Of a stretch of 64,000 nucleotides of DNA, positions 48,151 to 56,012 are shown piece after piece. Within the stretch, counting starts at the first letter, position 1, and each line of letters begins with the position of its first letter. Position numbers and translations under genes: made by a program. The notes beneath the pieces are model-generated. The model made no database searches. It had not been told where the DNA came from and saw nothing but the letters and a program-made list of their open reading frames with translations. The DNA lies in NCBI GenBank assembly GCA_014896315.1, contig JADBKP010000005.1, forward strand, positions 186,001 to 250,000, read 5' to 3'. Origin of the DNA: Limnochordales bacterium (GTDB lineage Bacteria > Bacillota > Limnochordia > Limnochordales > DUMU01).

Positions 48151-49341
48151 GTGTACACTGCGAAGGGACCGGACGAGAGATTGGTCAGTCTGCTGGTGGT
48201 GCTCCTGCTCATCATGGGGGCGGTGGGTTTCGCCGGGGTAGGGTGTGTGCAGGCGACGACGGCCGCAGCCGAGCTCTCTGAGGAGGCATGGCGAGTGATC
48301 GAGGAGTACAGCCGGTGGATCGCCGAGGAACAGGAGTGGATAGTCAGCACCCAATTGGCAGAAGGGCCATTTCCGACGGGCAAGCGGGTCGTCCCTTACT
48401 TCGCCAACTTTGCAACCTACGGTCTTTTGCTTTCGCCCACCGACGGGGAGAAATACGGGCCGGCCGTGCGCAGACATCTTGAGTGGTATCTTTCCAAGTT
48501 GGAGCGACCCGACCGTTTCGGTGTCCGGGGAACGGTATACGATTACGAGCTCTCCTGGACCGGCAAGCTGGAGTCTAAGGAAGATTATGACTCTTCCGAT
48601 TCATACGGGGCAACCTTCTTCTCTGCCCTCTACCGCTACTACAAAGCCACCGGTGATCGCGCGTTCGTGGTGAGTCACCGTGCTGAACTGGAAGAGATAG
48701 CCGGAGCGGTATTGGCCACTCAGGAGCCCGACGGTCTGACCTGGGCCAAGGTCAATTACAAGATGAAATACCTCATGGACAATGCCGAGGTATACCGCGG
48801 TCTGCTGGACCTGGCCGCGCTATACCGGGAGGCTATCGGTGACATTGAGCGGGCAGTTCACTATGAGAACGAGGCCGCCCGCATTCGAGATGCCATCGAA
48901 AAGAAGATGTGGAAGGGAGACCACTATACCCTGGCTCTCGATGCCGCCGGTCGGGCGCTACCTTTCAACGGCAAGAAGTGGTACCCCGATGCCACCTCAC
49001 AGCTCTTCCCCATCTGGCTGGGAGTGATCGATCCGTCAGGTGAGAAAGCCAGCCGGATCTACCAGCGTTTCTGCGCCGATCAGCCGGGCTGGGTTGAGTT
49101 GGAGAAAGATGATCCTTTCCCCTGGGCGCAGGTAGGGTATACCGCCGCGCTTGTAGGTGATTATCAACGGGCCGACGCTTATGTCCGGGCCGTGCGCCGC
49201 CGCTACGTCGAGGCCGGCTGGCGTGCTTGGCCGTGGCATCCGGCCGAGGCAAGCTTCTACGTTCTTACCCTCGACCTCCTGAGGCAGGCCGTGGAGAAGG
49301 GGGCTTGGCGGCCGGACCGTACTCAGGACCGTACTCAATGA
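48151..49341 (+). CDS. secreted (alpha/alpha)6-barrel, glycosidase-like protein
   Basis: 396 residues, GTG start with GGGAGGT eight bases upstream. Export signal LVSLLVVLLLIMGAVGFAGVGC; the Cys could be lipidated but the box is not canonical. The rest is helical with repeated aromatic-rich pairs (EEYSRWIAEEQEWI; DYELSWTGKLE; DSYGATFFSALYRYY; DNAEVYRGLLDLAALY; WAQVGYTAALVGDY; WPWHPAEASFYVL), as in six-hairpin glycosidases such as GH8/GH15-like families. DSSDSYGATF and DNAEVYRG carry acidic residues that could be catalytic. The exact family is not clear. Its last 77 bases overlap the convergent vanW gene. Confidence 0.7.
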   Translation: MYTAKGPDERLVSLLVVLLLIMGAVGFAGVGCVQATTAAAELSEEAWRVIEEYSRWIAEEQEWIVSTQLAEGPFPTGKRVVPYFANFATYGLLLSPTDGEKYGPAVRRHLEWYLSKLERPDRFGVRGTVYDYELSWTGKLESKEDYDSSDSYGATFFSALYRYYKATGDRAFVVSHRAELEEIAGAVLATQEPDGLTWAKVNYKMKYLMDNAEVYRGLLDLAALYREAIGDIERAVHYENEAARIRDAIEKKMWKGDHYTLALDAAGRALPFNGKKWYPDATSQLFPIWLGVIDPSGEKASRIYQRFCADQPGWVELEKDDPFPWAQVGYTAALVGDYQRADAYVRAVRRRYVEAGWRAWPWHPAEASFYVLTLDLLRQAVEKGAWRPDRTQDRTQ

Positions 49342-50314
49342 CGCGGGGAAGGGCACGGTAGTACGTGACCCCCAGATTCCGACGTTCCGCAGGCCGATCG
49401 GTATGATGGATGACGATCCAGGTCCGGACGGTCACACTGTCATAACCGGGAAAAACAACCCGTTCCTCACCGGGCGGCAGGTCCCGGGCGGCGCGGCGGT
49501 GCAGGGGCGGGGAAGACCGGGAGATCAGCTGATGTTCCCAGGTTATCTTCGGCGGCTGGTAGTTGCTGTAGATGGCGACGTAGAGGGTGTGCCCGTGAAC
49601 TTCAGACCAGATGATGACCGGTGCTTGCTGGTTGTTGCGGATACGCAGGTCCTTGCCGCCAAAGGTCACTGCGGCATCCCGCCCGGGGGCGATGTAGGAA
49701 ACCATCATGCTGTGTGGATGTCGTTCCACGATCTCAAGGCCGGCCAGGACGGCAGCATTGTAGAGGTTGGTGGCCACCTTGCAGACCCCTCCGCCTTCGG
49801 CGCGCAGAAGCTGCCCGTCGGCGTACATCGGGCCATCCCGGTATCCCCTGGCCCTGGTGTAAGGGCCCAGTGCCCTGTTGATCGAGAAGAGCTCTCCGGG
49901 TTGGATGACGGTTCCGGCCAGCAACTCCGCACCCCGTTTGACGTTGGCCAGCTCTTCATAAAGCGGACGGGGGAGGGTTGTGCGGAAGGCGGCCACAAGG
50001 CGTGCTGCCCCGTGTTCTTCCTGCAGCAAGCGGAGTCTGGCAGGGGGAGTCGAACTCCACGGGAGCTCCGCCGCGGTCACCTGACCGTAGAGGTGGGGAT
50101 TGACCAGCTTGGACAGTTCAGCTGCGGAGATGGATTCGTTGCCGGTGCTGGTGGGTATGGCCAGGAGGGTGGTGAAGCCGTCGGGGGCGATCCACCCGTG
50201 ACCGATCAGCGCGGACAAAAGGAAGAAGCCGACGGCGAGGCCGCTTGCCAGAAGCCCGTACCGGCGCGCTTCGATCACCAGGAATAGCTGCTTTCGTCGG
50301 TATCCATATCGCAT
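49265..50314 (-). CDS. VanW family protein
   Basis: 349 residues with one N-terminal helix (YGLLASGLAVGFFLLSALIG), so membrane-anchored and outward-facing. The VanW domain is clear: LANVKRGAELLAGTVIQPGE, FSINRALGPYTRARGYRDGP, AEGGGVCKVATNLYNAAVLAGLEIVERHPHS and the beta-strand end IWSEVHGHTLYVAIYS. VanW proteins are frequent in Gram-positives, sometimes beside vancomycin resistance genes, mostly with unknown role in the envelope. The C-terminal tail is Pro/Gly-rich and its coding end overlaps the facing gene. GAAGGGG, the likely ribosome site, is partly inside a hairpin that abuts the ATG. Confidence 0.88.
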   Translation of the reverse strand: MRYGYRRKQLFLVIEARRYGLLASGLAVGFFLLSALIGHGWIAPDGFTTLLAIPTSTGNESISAAELSKLVNPHLYGQVTAAELPWSSTPPARLRLLQEEHGAARLVAAFRTTLPRPLYEELANVKRGAELLAGTVIQPGELFSINRALGPYTRARGYRDGPMYADGQLLRAEGGGVCKVATNLYNAAVLAGLEIVERHPHSMMVSYIAPGRDAAVTFGGKDLRIRNNQQAPVIIWSEVHGHTLYVAIYSNYQPPKITWEHQLISRSSPPLHRRAARDLPPGEERVVFPGYDSVTVRTWIVIHHTDRPAERRNLGVTYYRALPRVIEYGPEYGPAAKPPSPRPASGGRG

Positions 50315-50327
50315 GGGGCGATGCCCC
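50315..50327 (-). promoter_or_regulatory. hairpin over the vanW ribosome site
   Basis: In the mRNA GGGGC-ATC-GCCCC directly precedes the ATG at 50314. The 5' arm includes the end of the likely Shine-Dalgarno GAAGGGG, so folding would block initiation. Confidence 0.45.
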
Positions 50328-50530
50328 TTCCTGCTGCTGACCTCGGATCTCGTCAGGATTACGGTTATGAAGTGCCGTGGGACCTCATACCTTGGCGTGG
50401 TCTTCCGGGCGGTAGCATACGGGCTGCTTTCCAGCTGATGTCTCGTCGTTCACAGCTAGACATCGTAACCATTATCAGTTATCAGTTAACCTGGATAGGT
50501 GTTTTCGTGCTGCTAAAGGAGGGCTCGTGT
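50328..50530. promoter_or_regulatory. divergent promoter region vanW / ABC exporter
   Basis: No gene seen. At 50472-50485 TTATCAG occurs twice in tandem in an A/T-rich patch (CATTATCAGTTATCAGTTAACC), which stands out in this GC-rich DNA and likely marks the promoter or operator of the exporter. I could not fix a -35/-10 pair. Confidence 0.4.
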
Positions 50531-50629
50531 GTGGAGCTGCCCGCGCCGACCGCAGCCGGGGCGCAAACAGCCGGCCGTGATGGATGGTGCTCGGTATCAC
50601 GGCGAGTCCGGGGAGGTAGGGATGCTTGA
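50531..50629 (+). CDS. possible leader peptide of the ABC exporter (32 aa)
   Basis: GTG start seven bases after AAAGGAGGG (50515-50523), a near-perfect ribosome site. The 32-codon product begins MELPAPTAAG and ends RGGRDA; it matches no family. Its TGA overlaps the TTG start of the ATPase gene by two bases, so ribosomes ending here could restart there. A real small ORF or just coupled leader; alternatively the SD belongs to an overlapping 17-codon frame from GTG 50527. Confidence 0.35.
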   Translation: MELPAPTAAGAQTAGRDGWCSVSRRVRGGRDA

Positions 50630-51564
50630 CAGCAACAGTGGCCATAGAGGTACATGATCTGGTTAAGCGTTATGGGGACCTGGTGGCGGTGGGGGGAGTC
50701 AGCTTCACCGTTTACCAGGGCGAAACCTTTGGGTTGCTCGGGCCAAACGGCGCCGGGAAGACAACCACGCTGGAGATCATCGAGGGTTTGCGGCGCGCCG
50801 ATTCCGGGCGGGTGGTGGTGCAGGGGATCGATGTGTTCACCCACCCCCGGAAGGCCCGGGAGCTGATGGGAGTGCAACTGCAGGAGGCGGGCTTCTTCGA
50901 GAAGCTGACGGTTGCCGAGACGATCGCGACCTTCGGCAGGTTTCACCAGAAATCCGTGCCGGTAGAGCAGCTTCTGGCTCGCCTGCAGCTAGAGGAGAAA
51001 GCCCGCACCCTTGTGGAGAATCTCTCGGGCGGACAGCGGCAGCGGCTTTCCATTGCCCTGGCACTGGTGAACGATCCGCAGATCGTCTTCCTCGATGAAC
51101 CGACTACCGGTCTGGATCCGCAAGCTCGTCGTAACCTCTGGGACATCATCCGTTCTATTCGGGACGAGGGCAGGACTGTGATCCTGACCACCCACTACAT
51201 GGACGAGGCTGAGGAGCTTTGCGATCGGGTGGCGATCATGGATCAGGGGAAGATAATTGCCATCGACACTCCCGTCAACCTGATCCAGACTTACGCTCCC
51301 GGGGCGAAGGTGTACATTACCCCGCACCGGGAAGAGGAGGGCGAACGCATTGCTGAGCAGCTTCGAAGTCTACCCGGAGTTGAGGGAGTTGGAAAGAACG
51401 GCAATGGCGAGATCAGGCTGGATACGGAGCAGCTTGAGGCGACCGTTGGGGCTTTGGTCGAGCTGGGGCGGGGTGGAGAGGTTCAGTACCGCTCCATGCG
51501 TATCGAGGTGTCGAATCTCGAAGATGTCTTCCTCAAACTGACCGGCAGACGCCTGCGGGAGTAA
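50626..51564 (+). CDS. ABC transporter ATP-binding protein (ABC-2/DrrA type)
   Basis: 312-residue ATPase of an exporter. TTG start with GGGGAGG nine bases upstream. Walker A GPNGAGKTTTLEIIEG, Q-loop MGVQLQEAGFF, signature LSGGQRQRLSIAL, Walker B VFLDEPTTGLDP and the switch His in TTHYMDEAEELC. The C-terminal 80 residues form the extra domain common in DrrA/CcmA-like proteins. The permease gene follows after 13 bases. Substrate unknown; such pairs export drugs, lipids or peptides. Confidence 0.94.
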   Translation: MTATVAIEVHDLVKRYGDLVAVGGVSFTVYQGETFGLLGPNGAGKTTTLEIIEGLRRADSGRVVVQGIDVFTHPRKARELMGVQLQEAGFFEKLTVAETIATFGRFHQKSVPVEQLLARLQLEEKARTLVENLSGGQRQRLSIALALVNDPQIVFLDEPTTGLDPQARRNLWDIIRSIRDEGRTVILTTHYMDEAEELCDRVAIMDQGKIIAIDTPVNLIQTYAPGAKVYITPHREEEGERIAEQLRSLPGVEGVGKNGNGEIRLDTEQLEATVGALVELGRGGEVQYRSMRIEVSNLEDVFLKLTGRRLRE

Positions 51565-51577
51565 GGGGAAGAACGGG

Positions 51578-52729
51578 ATGGGGGTGATAGGGTTGCTTAA
51601 GGGGTTCTTAGCGGTGGCCGGCATGTCTCTTAGGACATTCTTGCGGGACAGAGGAGCGCTCTTTTGGGGGATCGCCTTCCCCCTGATGCTGATGGGCTTG
51701 ATCGGCGGCGTCTTTGGCCGCGCGGATAATCTGATCCTCACTACGTCGGTGGTCGGTAAGTCGGACCATCCTCTGATAGCAGGAATCGTCCAGGCGCTAA
51801 AAGAGATTCCCACCCTTAAGGTGGTGGAAGAGGACGAAGGAACTGCCCGTGAGGCGCTGAAGAAGGGGGATCGCAGTCTGGTAGTGGTCTTGCCCGCGCC
51901 GGACGATCTGGCAGCCTTTACGTCACCGCCGCAGCCGGCCGGGGCGGTTCCTGGCGTGGACGCCCCGCCTGCACCGGTGGCCATCAAAGTCTACTACGAC
52001 GAAGGACGGGCGCAGGTCTCCCAGGCCGGCATCGCCATCGTGCAGAGCGTTGTTCAAGAGTTTAACCGCCGTTTGACGCAGCGCCCCGATATATTGACGG
52101 TAGAAGCGACAGGAATCGCGAGTGCACAGGAGTTCAGAATGTTTGATTTCCTCCTGCCGGGATTTCTGGCGATGACCATCATGCAGACGGGCCTCATGGG
52201 AGTTACATGGGTGGTGAGTACTTATCGGGAACGTAGAGTTCTCAAAAGGGTACTGGCTACCCCCTTTCCTGCGGCCGCTTTCCTGGCCGGCCTGGTTGCC
52301 CGCTTCACCCTGACGAACCTGATGCAGGCGGCGATCATTGTGCTTGTGGCAGTACTTGTCTTCCACGCACGGGTGGTGGGGAGCTATGCCATCCTGGCCT
52401 TGCTGGCCGTGCTGGGATCGCTCACCTTCCTCGCCGTCGGCTTTGCCATCTCCACGGTCTCCAAGACCCCGGAGGCAGCGAACAACCTGGGTAGTGCTAT
52501 CGGTTTTCCCATGATGTTCTTGTCAGGGACTTTCTGGCCGAAGGAGATGATTCCGGACGCGCTGCAACCGGTGATTCAGGCACTGCCGCTAACCCCGCTG
52601 GTCGATGCGATGCGCGGCGTCGCCACCCAGGCCGCACCGCTCAGCGATTACGCGGGCGGACTGGCATACATGACCGTCTGGATGCTGGCCGCCTTTGCGC
52701 TGGCGACCTGGCGTTTCCGGTGGGAATGA
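51578..52729 (+). CDS. ABC-2 type exporter permease
   Basis: 383 residues. One helix at the N-terminus (LFWGIAFPLMLMGLIGGVFG), a large extracytoplasmic region (about residues 45-185) and five C-terminal helices (LLPGFLAMTIMQTGLMG; LMQAAIIVLVAVLVF; ILALLAVLGSLTFLAVGFAI; FPMMFLSGTFWPKEMIP; YMTVWMLAAFALATW), the ABC-2/DUF3533-like layout. The motif FLSGTFWPKEMIPDALQ is typical. ATG with AAGGGGAAGAACGGG upstream. Partner of the ATPase encoded before it. Confidence 0.92.
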   Translation: MGVIGLLKGFLAVAGMSLRTFLRDRGALFWGIAFPLMLMGLIGGVFGRADNLILTTSVVGKSDHPLIAGIVQALKEIPTLKVVEEDEGTAREALKKGDRSLVVVLPAPDDLAAFTSPPQPAGAVPGVDAPPAPVAIKVYYDEGRAQVSQAGIAIVQSVVQEFNRRLTQRPDILTVEATGIASAQEFRMFDFLLPGFLAMTIMQTGLMGVTWVVSTYRERRVLKRVLATPFPAAAFLAGLVARFTLTNLMQAAIIVLVAVLVFHARVVGSYAILALLAVLGSLTFLAVGFAISTVSKTPEAANNLGSAIGFPMMFLSGTFWPKEMIPDALQPVIQALPLTPLVDAMRGVATQAAPLSDYAGGLAYMTVWMLAAFALATWRFRWE

Positions 52730-52959
52730 ACCGGTGGTCACCCTGGTCACGGCCTGTCGTTCCCTTGGTACTCTCGGTTCACAGGGCAAGCGGGGCTGGT
52801 GATCCTGCTTTCCGCTGGCCACAACCGCAAACCAAACATCGATACGAACCATCGACGGCCGGCCGAGACCCTGAGCAGGATCTGCCATGGGACTGCACGG
52901 TCCGTCCACCAAGTGACGGGGGAACCTCACAGGCCGGTACAGCACTCGATCAGGGGGCT

Positions 52960-52988
52960 TTGACGGGAGCCTGTCCGCGCCTTAACCT
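52960..52988 (+). promoter_or_regulatory. possible promoter of the HAD gene
   Basis: TTGACG (52960-52965), 17 bases, TAACCT (52983-52988). The -35 is good, the -10 weak. It would start RNA about 20 bases before the coding region. In the rest of 52730-52959 I see only a TGGTCAC direct repeat and no gene. Confidence 0.35.
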
Positions 52989-53014
52989 GATTAGGATAAG
53001 TGTTCAGGAGGCAG

Positions 53015-53779
53015 GTGAGTCGCACGGTTTTCCGGGCTGTCCTCTTTGATTTCGACGGAACCCTGGTAGATACCATACCGGTCATTCTGGACTGCCTGGA
53101 GCAATCCTGGCGAGAAGTGATGGCAGACGCAGACGTGCCGGCAGGTGCTGAGTTCTTGAGCCTGGTCGGCAAGCCGCTGGAAACGATGATGGTGGAGCTT
53201 GTCACTCCCCGCTGGCAGCCTTGTATGCCGGCCATTGCGGAACTCACCGATAAGCTGGTATCTGCTTACCGGCGTCGGTATGAGACTGTGTCGCTGGAAG
53301 CTCGGGCGTTTCCGGGCACCACAAAGCTCCTTGAAGATCTGGGAGCCATGGAAGTACGGCGGGGGATCGTCACAAACAAAATCCGCCGCACCACTCTGCG
53401 GCAACTTCAACACCTGGGGCTGCGGTCCGAGTTTGACGTGGTTGTGACCGTTGAAGACGTCACTTGCCCCAAGCCGCACGCCGAGCCCCTTCAAGTTGCC
53501 GCCGAGCAGCTGGGCGTGAAGCTGGAAGAGACCGTATATGTTGGTGATACGGTTGCCGATGTGATGGCGGCTCGGAATGCCGGGGTGGGGTGCGTGGCCA
53601 TCGTTAGCTGGGGCGTGGCCGGGCGGTTGTACCGCCTCGCCCATGGCGACGAGCCCTGTGACCCGGCGCAGCTGACCGAGCCTGCTGCCGACATGCTATT
53701 GAAGGAGTGGGACTCCCTCATTCGTTTGATCCATTCCGGCTTCGGCACAACTCCGGGGTTGGATACTTACTGTCGGTGA
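53015..53779 (+). CDS. HAD-superfamily phosphatase (PpaX/Gph-like)
   Basis: Phosphatase of small phosphorylated compounds. HAD motifs: nucleophile Asp in LFDFDGTLVDT, VTNK for motif II, CPKPHAEPL (Lys) and YVGDTVADVMAARNAG for motif IV; the cap is alpha-helical (subfamily IA). 254 residues, longer than PpaX (about 216) because of a C-terminal tail after the usual end. The start is unclear: GTG 53015 is only 3 bases after AGGAGG; GTG 53000 has no site; the conserved part begins at VFRAVLFDFDGT, only a few codons later. Stands alone. Confidence 0.85.
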   Translation: MSRTVFRAVLFDFDGTLVDTIPVILDCLEQSWREVMADADVPAGAEFLSLVGKPLETMMVELVTPRWQPCMPAIAELTDKLVSAYRRRYETVSLEARAFPGTTKLLEDLGAMEVRRGIVTNKIRRTTLRQLQHLGLRSEFDVVVTVEDVTCPKPHAEPLQVAAEQLGVKLEETVYVGDTVADVMAARNAGVGCVAIVSWGVAGRLYRLAHGDEPCDPAQLTEPAADMLLKEWDSLIRLIHSGFGTTPGLDTYCR

Positions 53780-53794
53780 GAAGCCGCCGGGGGG

Positions 53795-53823
53795 TTGCAC
53801 CTGTGGCGGCAGCGGCGTATCCT
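53795..53823 (+). promoter_or_regulatory. sigma-A-like promoter of the MFS/HTH pair
   Basis: TTGCAC (53795-53800), a 17-base spacer and TATCCT (53818-53823). It predicts a transcript start near 53830, at the edge of the 24-base palindrome that follows, and 55 bases before the exporter's ATG. Confidence 0.55.
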
Positions 53824-53830
53824 TGTAGCA

Positions 53831-53854
53831 GACGTCAAATATTGCTTTGACGTC
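53831..53854 (+). promoter_or_regulatory. operator-like palindrome before the MFS gene
   Basis: Perfect 9-base inverted repeat GACGTCAAA (53831-53839) / TTTGACGTC (53846-53854) around TATTGC. It starts at the predicted transcription start, so a bound protein would block the promoter. The likely ligand is the winged-helix regulator encoded at 55244-55903. Confidence 0.65.
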
Positions 53855-53885
53855 CAATGTGAATTTGGAAGAGGCGGATGGAGAT

Positions 53886-55265
53886 ATGGCTGAAGACGCT
53901 GCCGCGAAACGGGCAGAGGCTGATGAACGCTCCGGCGAGGCCGAGATCGGCGCTAAAGCCCGAGGGAACGCTGAGAGGCCATGGGCCGTGTTGACCTTCT
54001 TGCGTACCTATCCCGCCTTCACGTGGCTCTGGGTGGGTCAAATGGTATCCCGCCTTGGTGACTCTATTGACGCCATCGCCTTCGTATGGCTTGTGCTCGA
54101 ACTGACCGGCTCGACATTGCTGATGGGGACCCTGCTGGTGGTCAACATGCTCCCATCCATCCTGCTCAACCCTGTTGCCGGTGTCTGGATCGATCGTTTG
54201 CCCCGCCGCCCGGTCATTGTCATAAGCGACGCGGCGCGGGCTGTGACCACGGGTCTTGTTGCCGCCCTTTATCTGGCCGGCCTTCTGGAAGTCTGGCATC
54301 TTTACGTCGTGACCACCCTCAACTCCATCTTCGAAGCTTTTGCCGTCCCGGCCAGGGTGGCAGTCATAGCGCAGGTAGTATCAGGGGAGGATCTGGTCTC
54401 CGCCAACTCCCTGACCAGCCTTTCCTCGAGTCTGGCCTCGCTTTTCGGGCTTCTTCTGGCCGCTCCTCTCTTTAAACTGCTGGGCATTGCCGGGGCGATA
54501 GGGCTGGATGCAGCCACCTTTCTATTTGCTGCTCTCACCGCGCTGACGGCTTCCATCCCGGAGATCCCGACGGTCTCCGCCGGGCAGGAGGGAGGTAGGA
54601 CGACGCTGACCGGTGCCCTGACCTCGTTCTGGTCTGACCTGAGGGAGGGGATGCACCTAGTTATTACCCAGCGCGTCATACTCTATCTCATAATCCTGGC
54701 CGGATTGGCCAACTTCGCCTTCGGTCCGCTCGAGGTACTGATGCCCGTGTATGTAAGAGAAGTCTTGAAGATGGACGTCGGGCAGTTGTCCCAGGTCTAC
54801 CTGGCCTTTAGTCTAGGCGCCCTTGCCAGCGGTCTTCTTACTATGCGAGTGGCACGGAAGTGGCCGGAGGCGGTCCTGGTGCTAGTGGGGCTGGGCCTTA
54901 TGGGAACGGGGTACGCTTTCCTCTACTTCGCCCGCAGCTTTCTTGTTACACTTGGGCTGATAACGTTAATGGGGATTGGCCAGGCGCCGGCCCAGGCAGG
55001 GCTGAGGACGGCCGTCCAACGGAGGACACCTCCTGCGGTGCTCGGACGGGTGGCCGGTCTGCTGGGGACCTTTTCCCTCTCGGCTACGCCCCTCTCCCTG
55101 GCCCTTACCGGCGCCGTGGCAGAGGCGGTGGCAGCCCCGGTCATCTTTGGGGCTTTTGGCCTGCTGGTGCTTGTGCTCACCGTACTGATCCTAAGCCGCC
55201 CGGTCTTCGGTCTGTTTCAAACCTGCAAACCGGGAGCTATTCTATGGAAAAAGTCAAGCGGCTGA
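53886..55265 (+). CDS. MFS exporter (12-helix, macrolide-efflux-like)
   Basis: Major facilitator protein. From ATG 53886 there are 459 residues: a charged N-terminal tail of about 35, then twelve hydrophobic helices beginning FTWLWVGQMVSRLGDSIDAI, with the loop 2-3 motif DRLPRRPVIVISD. This layout fits the MefA/DHA3-like drug efflux group. TTG 53847 is in frame but falls inside the operator palindrome and has no ribosome site; ATG 53886 has GGAG nearby. The 3' end overlaps the HTH regulator gene by 22 bases. Substrate unknown. Confidence 0.88.
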   Translation: MAEDAAAKRAEADERSGEAEIGAKARGNAERPWAVLTFLRTYPAFTWLWVGQMVSRLGDSIDAIAFVWLVLELTGSTLLMGTLLVVNMLPSILLNPVAGVWIDRLPRRPVIVISDAARAVTTGLVAALYLAGLLEVWHLYVVTTLNSIFEAFAVPARVAVIAQVVSGEDLVSANSLTSLSSSLASLFGLLLAAPLFKLLGIAGAIGLDAATFLFAALTALTASIPEIPTVSAGQEGGRTTLTGALTSFWSDLREGMHLVITQRVILYLIILAGLANFAFGPLEVLMPVYVREVLKMDVGQLSQVYLAFSLGALASGLLTMRVARKWPEAVLVLVGLGLMGTGYAFLYFARSFLVTLGLITLMGIGQAPAQAGLRTAVQRRTPPAVLGRVAGLLGTFSLSATPLSLALTGAVAEAVAAPVIFGAFGLLVLVLTVLILSRPVFGLFQTCKPGAILWKKSSG

Positions 55266-55903
55266 ACCTGGAGCAACTGAAGCTGCTGGCGCACCCGTTG
55301 CGGCAGCGAATCCTGAGGGCTTTTGCCGGCGCCGAGCAACTCTCCGTGCAGGAGCTGGCCGAGCGGCTCAAACTACCGCACGGCAAAGTGTACTACCACG
55401 TGCAGCGGCTGGTAGCAGGGGGGTTGCTTGCCGAAAGCGGGCATCGCACCGTCAACGGCATCGTGGAAAGGCTTTATGAACCGGCGGCCGCCGATTTCAT
55501 CGTTGCAGACGAAGAGTTACGGCACCTGCCCGGCTACCATGTTCTTGCCGCCTGCGTCGTTGACAATGTGTTTGCCCAGTTAATCGAGATGTACCGGCGA
55601 TTTCAACAACTTCAGGCAGAACGGGCCGCAGCCGAACCTTCCCACCGTGCCAGTGATAACAACACCAACCGGCAGCCGGCCGGTTTTTCCGCCAGTTTTG
55701 CCGACCTGCTGCTCACAGCAGAAGAGGCGGAAGATCTGGGCCGCCGGGTCGCCGATCTTATTGACCGGTATCGGCAACGGCAAAGGGCGCGACAGAGCGC
55801 AGACGGAAGCAATGCTGTGTCACTGCAGCGGGTACAGTACGTCGTGCTCACCTTCACCAACCTTCCCCCCGAGTCTCCGAAGGCGGGAGAAGACAAACAG
55901 TAG
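55244..55903 (+). CDS. winged-helix (ArsR-like) transcription regulator
   Basis: 219 residues. Residues 8-75 form an ArsR/HTH_20-type winged helix: LKLLAHPLRQRILRAF, VQELAERLKLPHGKVYYHVQ, GLLAESGHRTVNGIVERLY. The C-terminal 130 residues are helical with a polar stretch (RASDNNTNRQPAG) and LLLTAEEAEDLGRRVADLIDRYRQ, a possible ligand or dimer domain. ATG 55244 has GGGAG nine bases upstream and overlaps the exporter gene, so both come from one mRNA. Probably controls the exporter through the palindrome at 53831. Confidence 0.88.
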   Translation: MEKVKRLNLEQLKLLAHPLRQRILRAFAGAEQLSVQELAERLKLPHGKVYYHVQRLVAGGLLAESGHRTVNGIVERLYEPAAADFIVADEELRHLPGYHVLAACVVDNVFAQLIEMYRRFQQLQAERAAAEPSHRASDNNTNRQPAGFSASFADLLLTAEEAEDLGRRVADLIDRYRQRQRARQSADGSNAVSLQRVQYVVLTFTNLPPESPKAGEDKQ

Positions 55904-56012
55904 CCTCAGGGAATGCTTTCACGTCAGAGGCAAATGAAGGAGGAAAGTTCAGAAATGGGAAGAATACGTAATTCGGTTAACCACACTCGCGAGCCGGAGG
56001 GAGGCAGGAGAG

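Noticed and set aside
52730-52959. Structured RNA between the ABC permease and HAD genes
   Set aside because: Several short pairings but no match to RNase P, 4.5S, T-box or riboswitch cores; TGGTCAC repeat looks incidental.
53847-53886. TTG 53847 as MFS start
   Set aside because: It falls inside the perfect palindrome, has no ribosome site and adds 13 residues with no homology.
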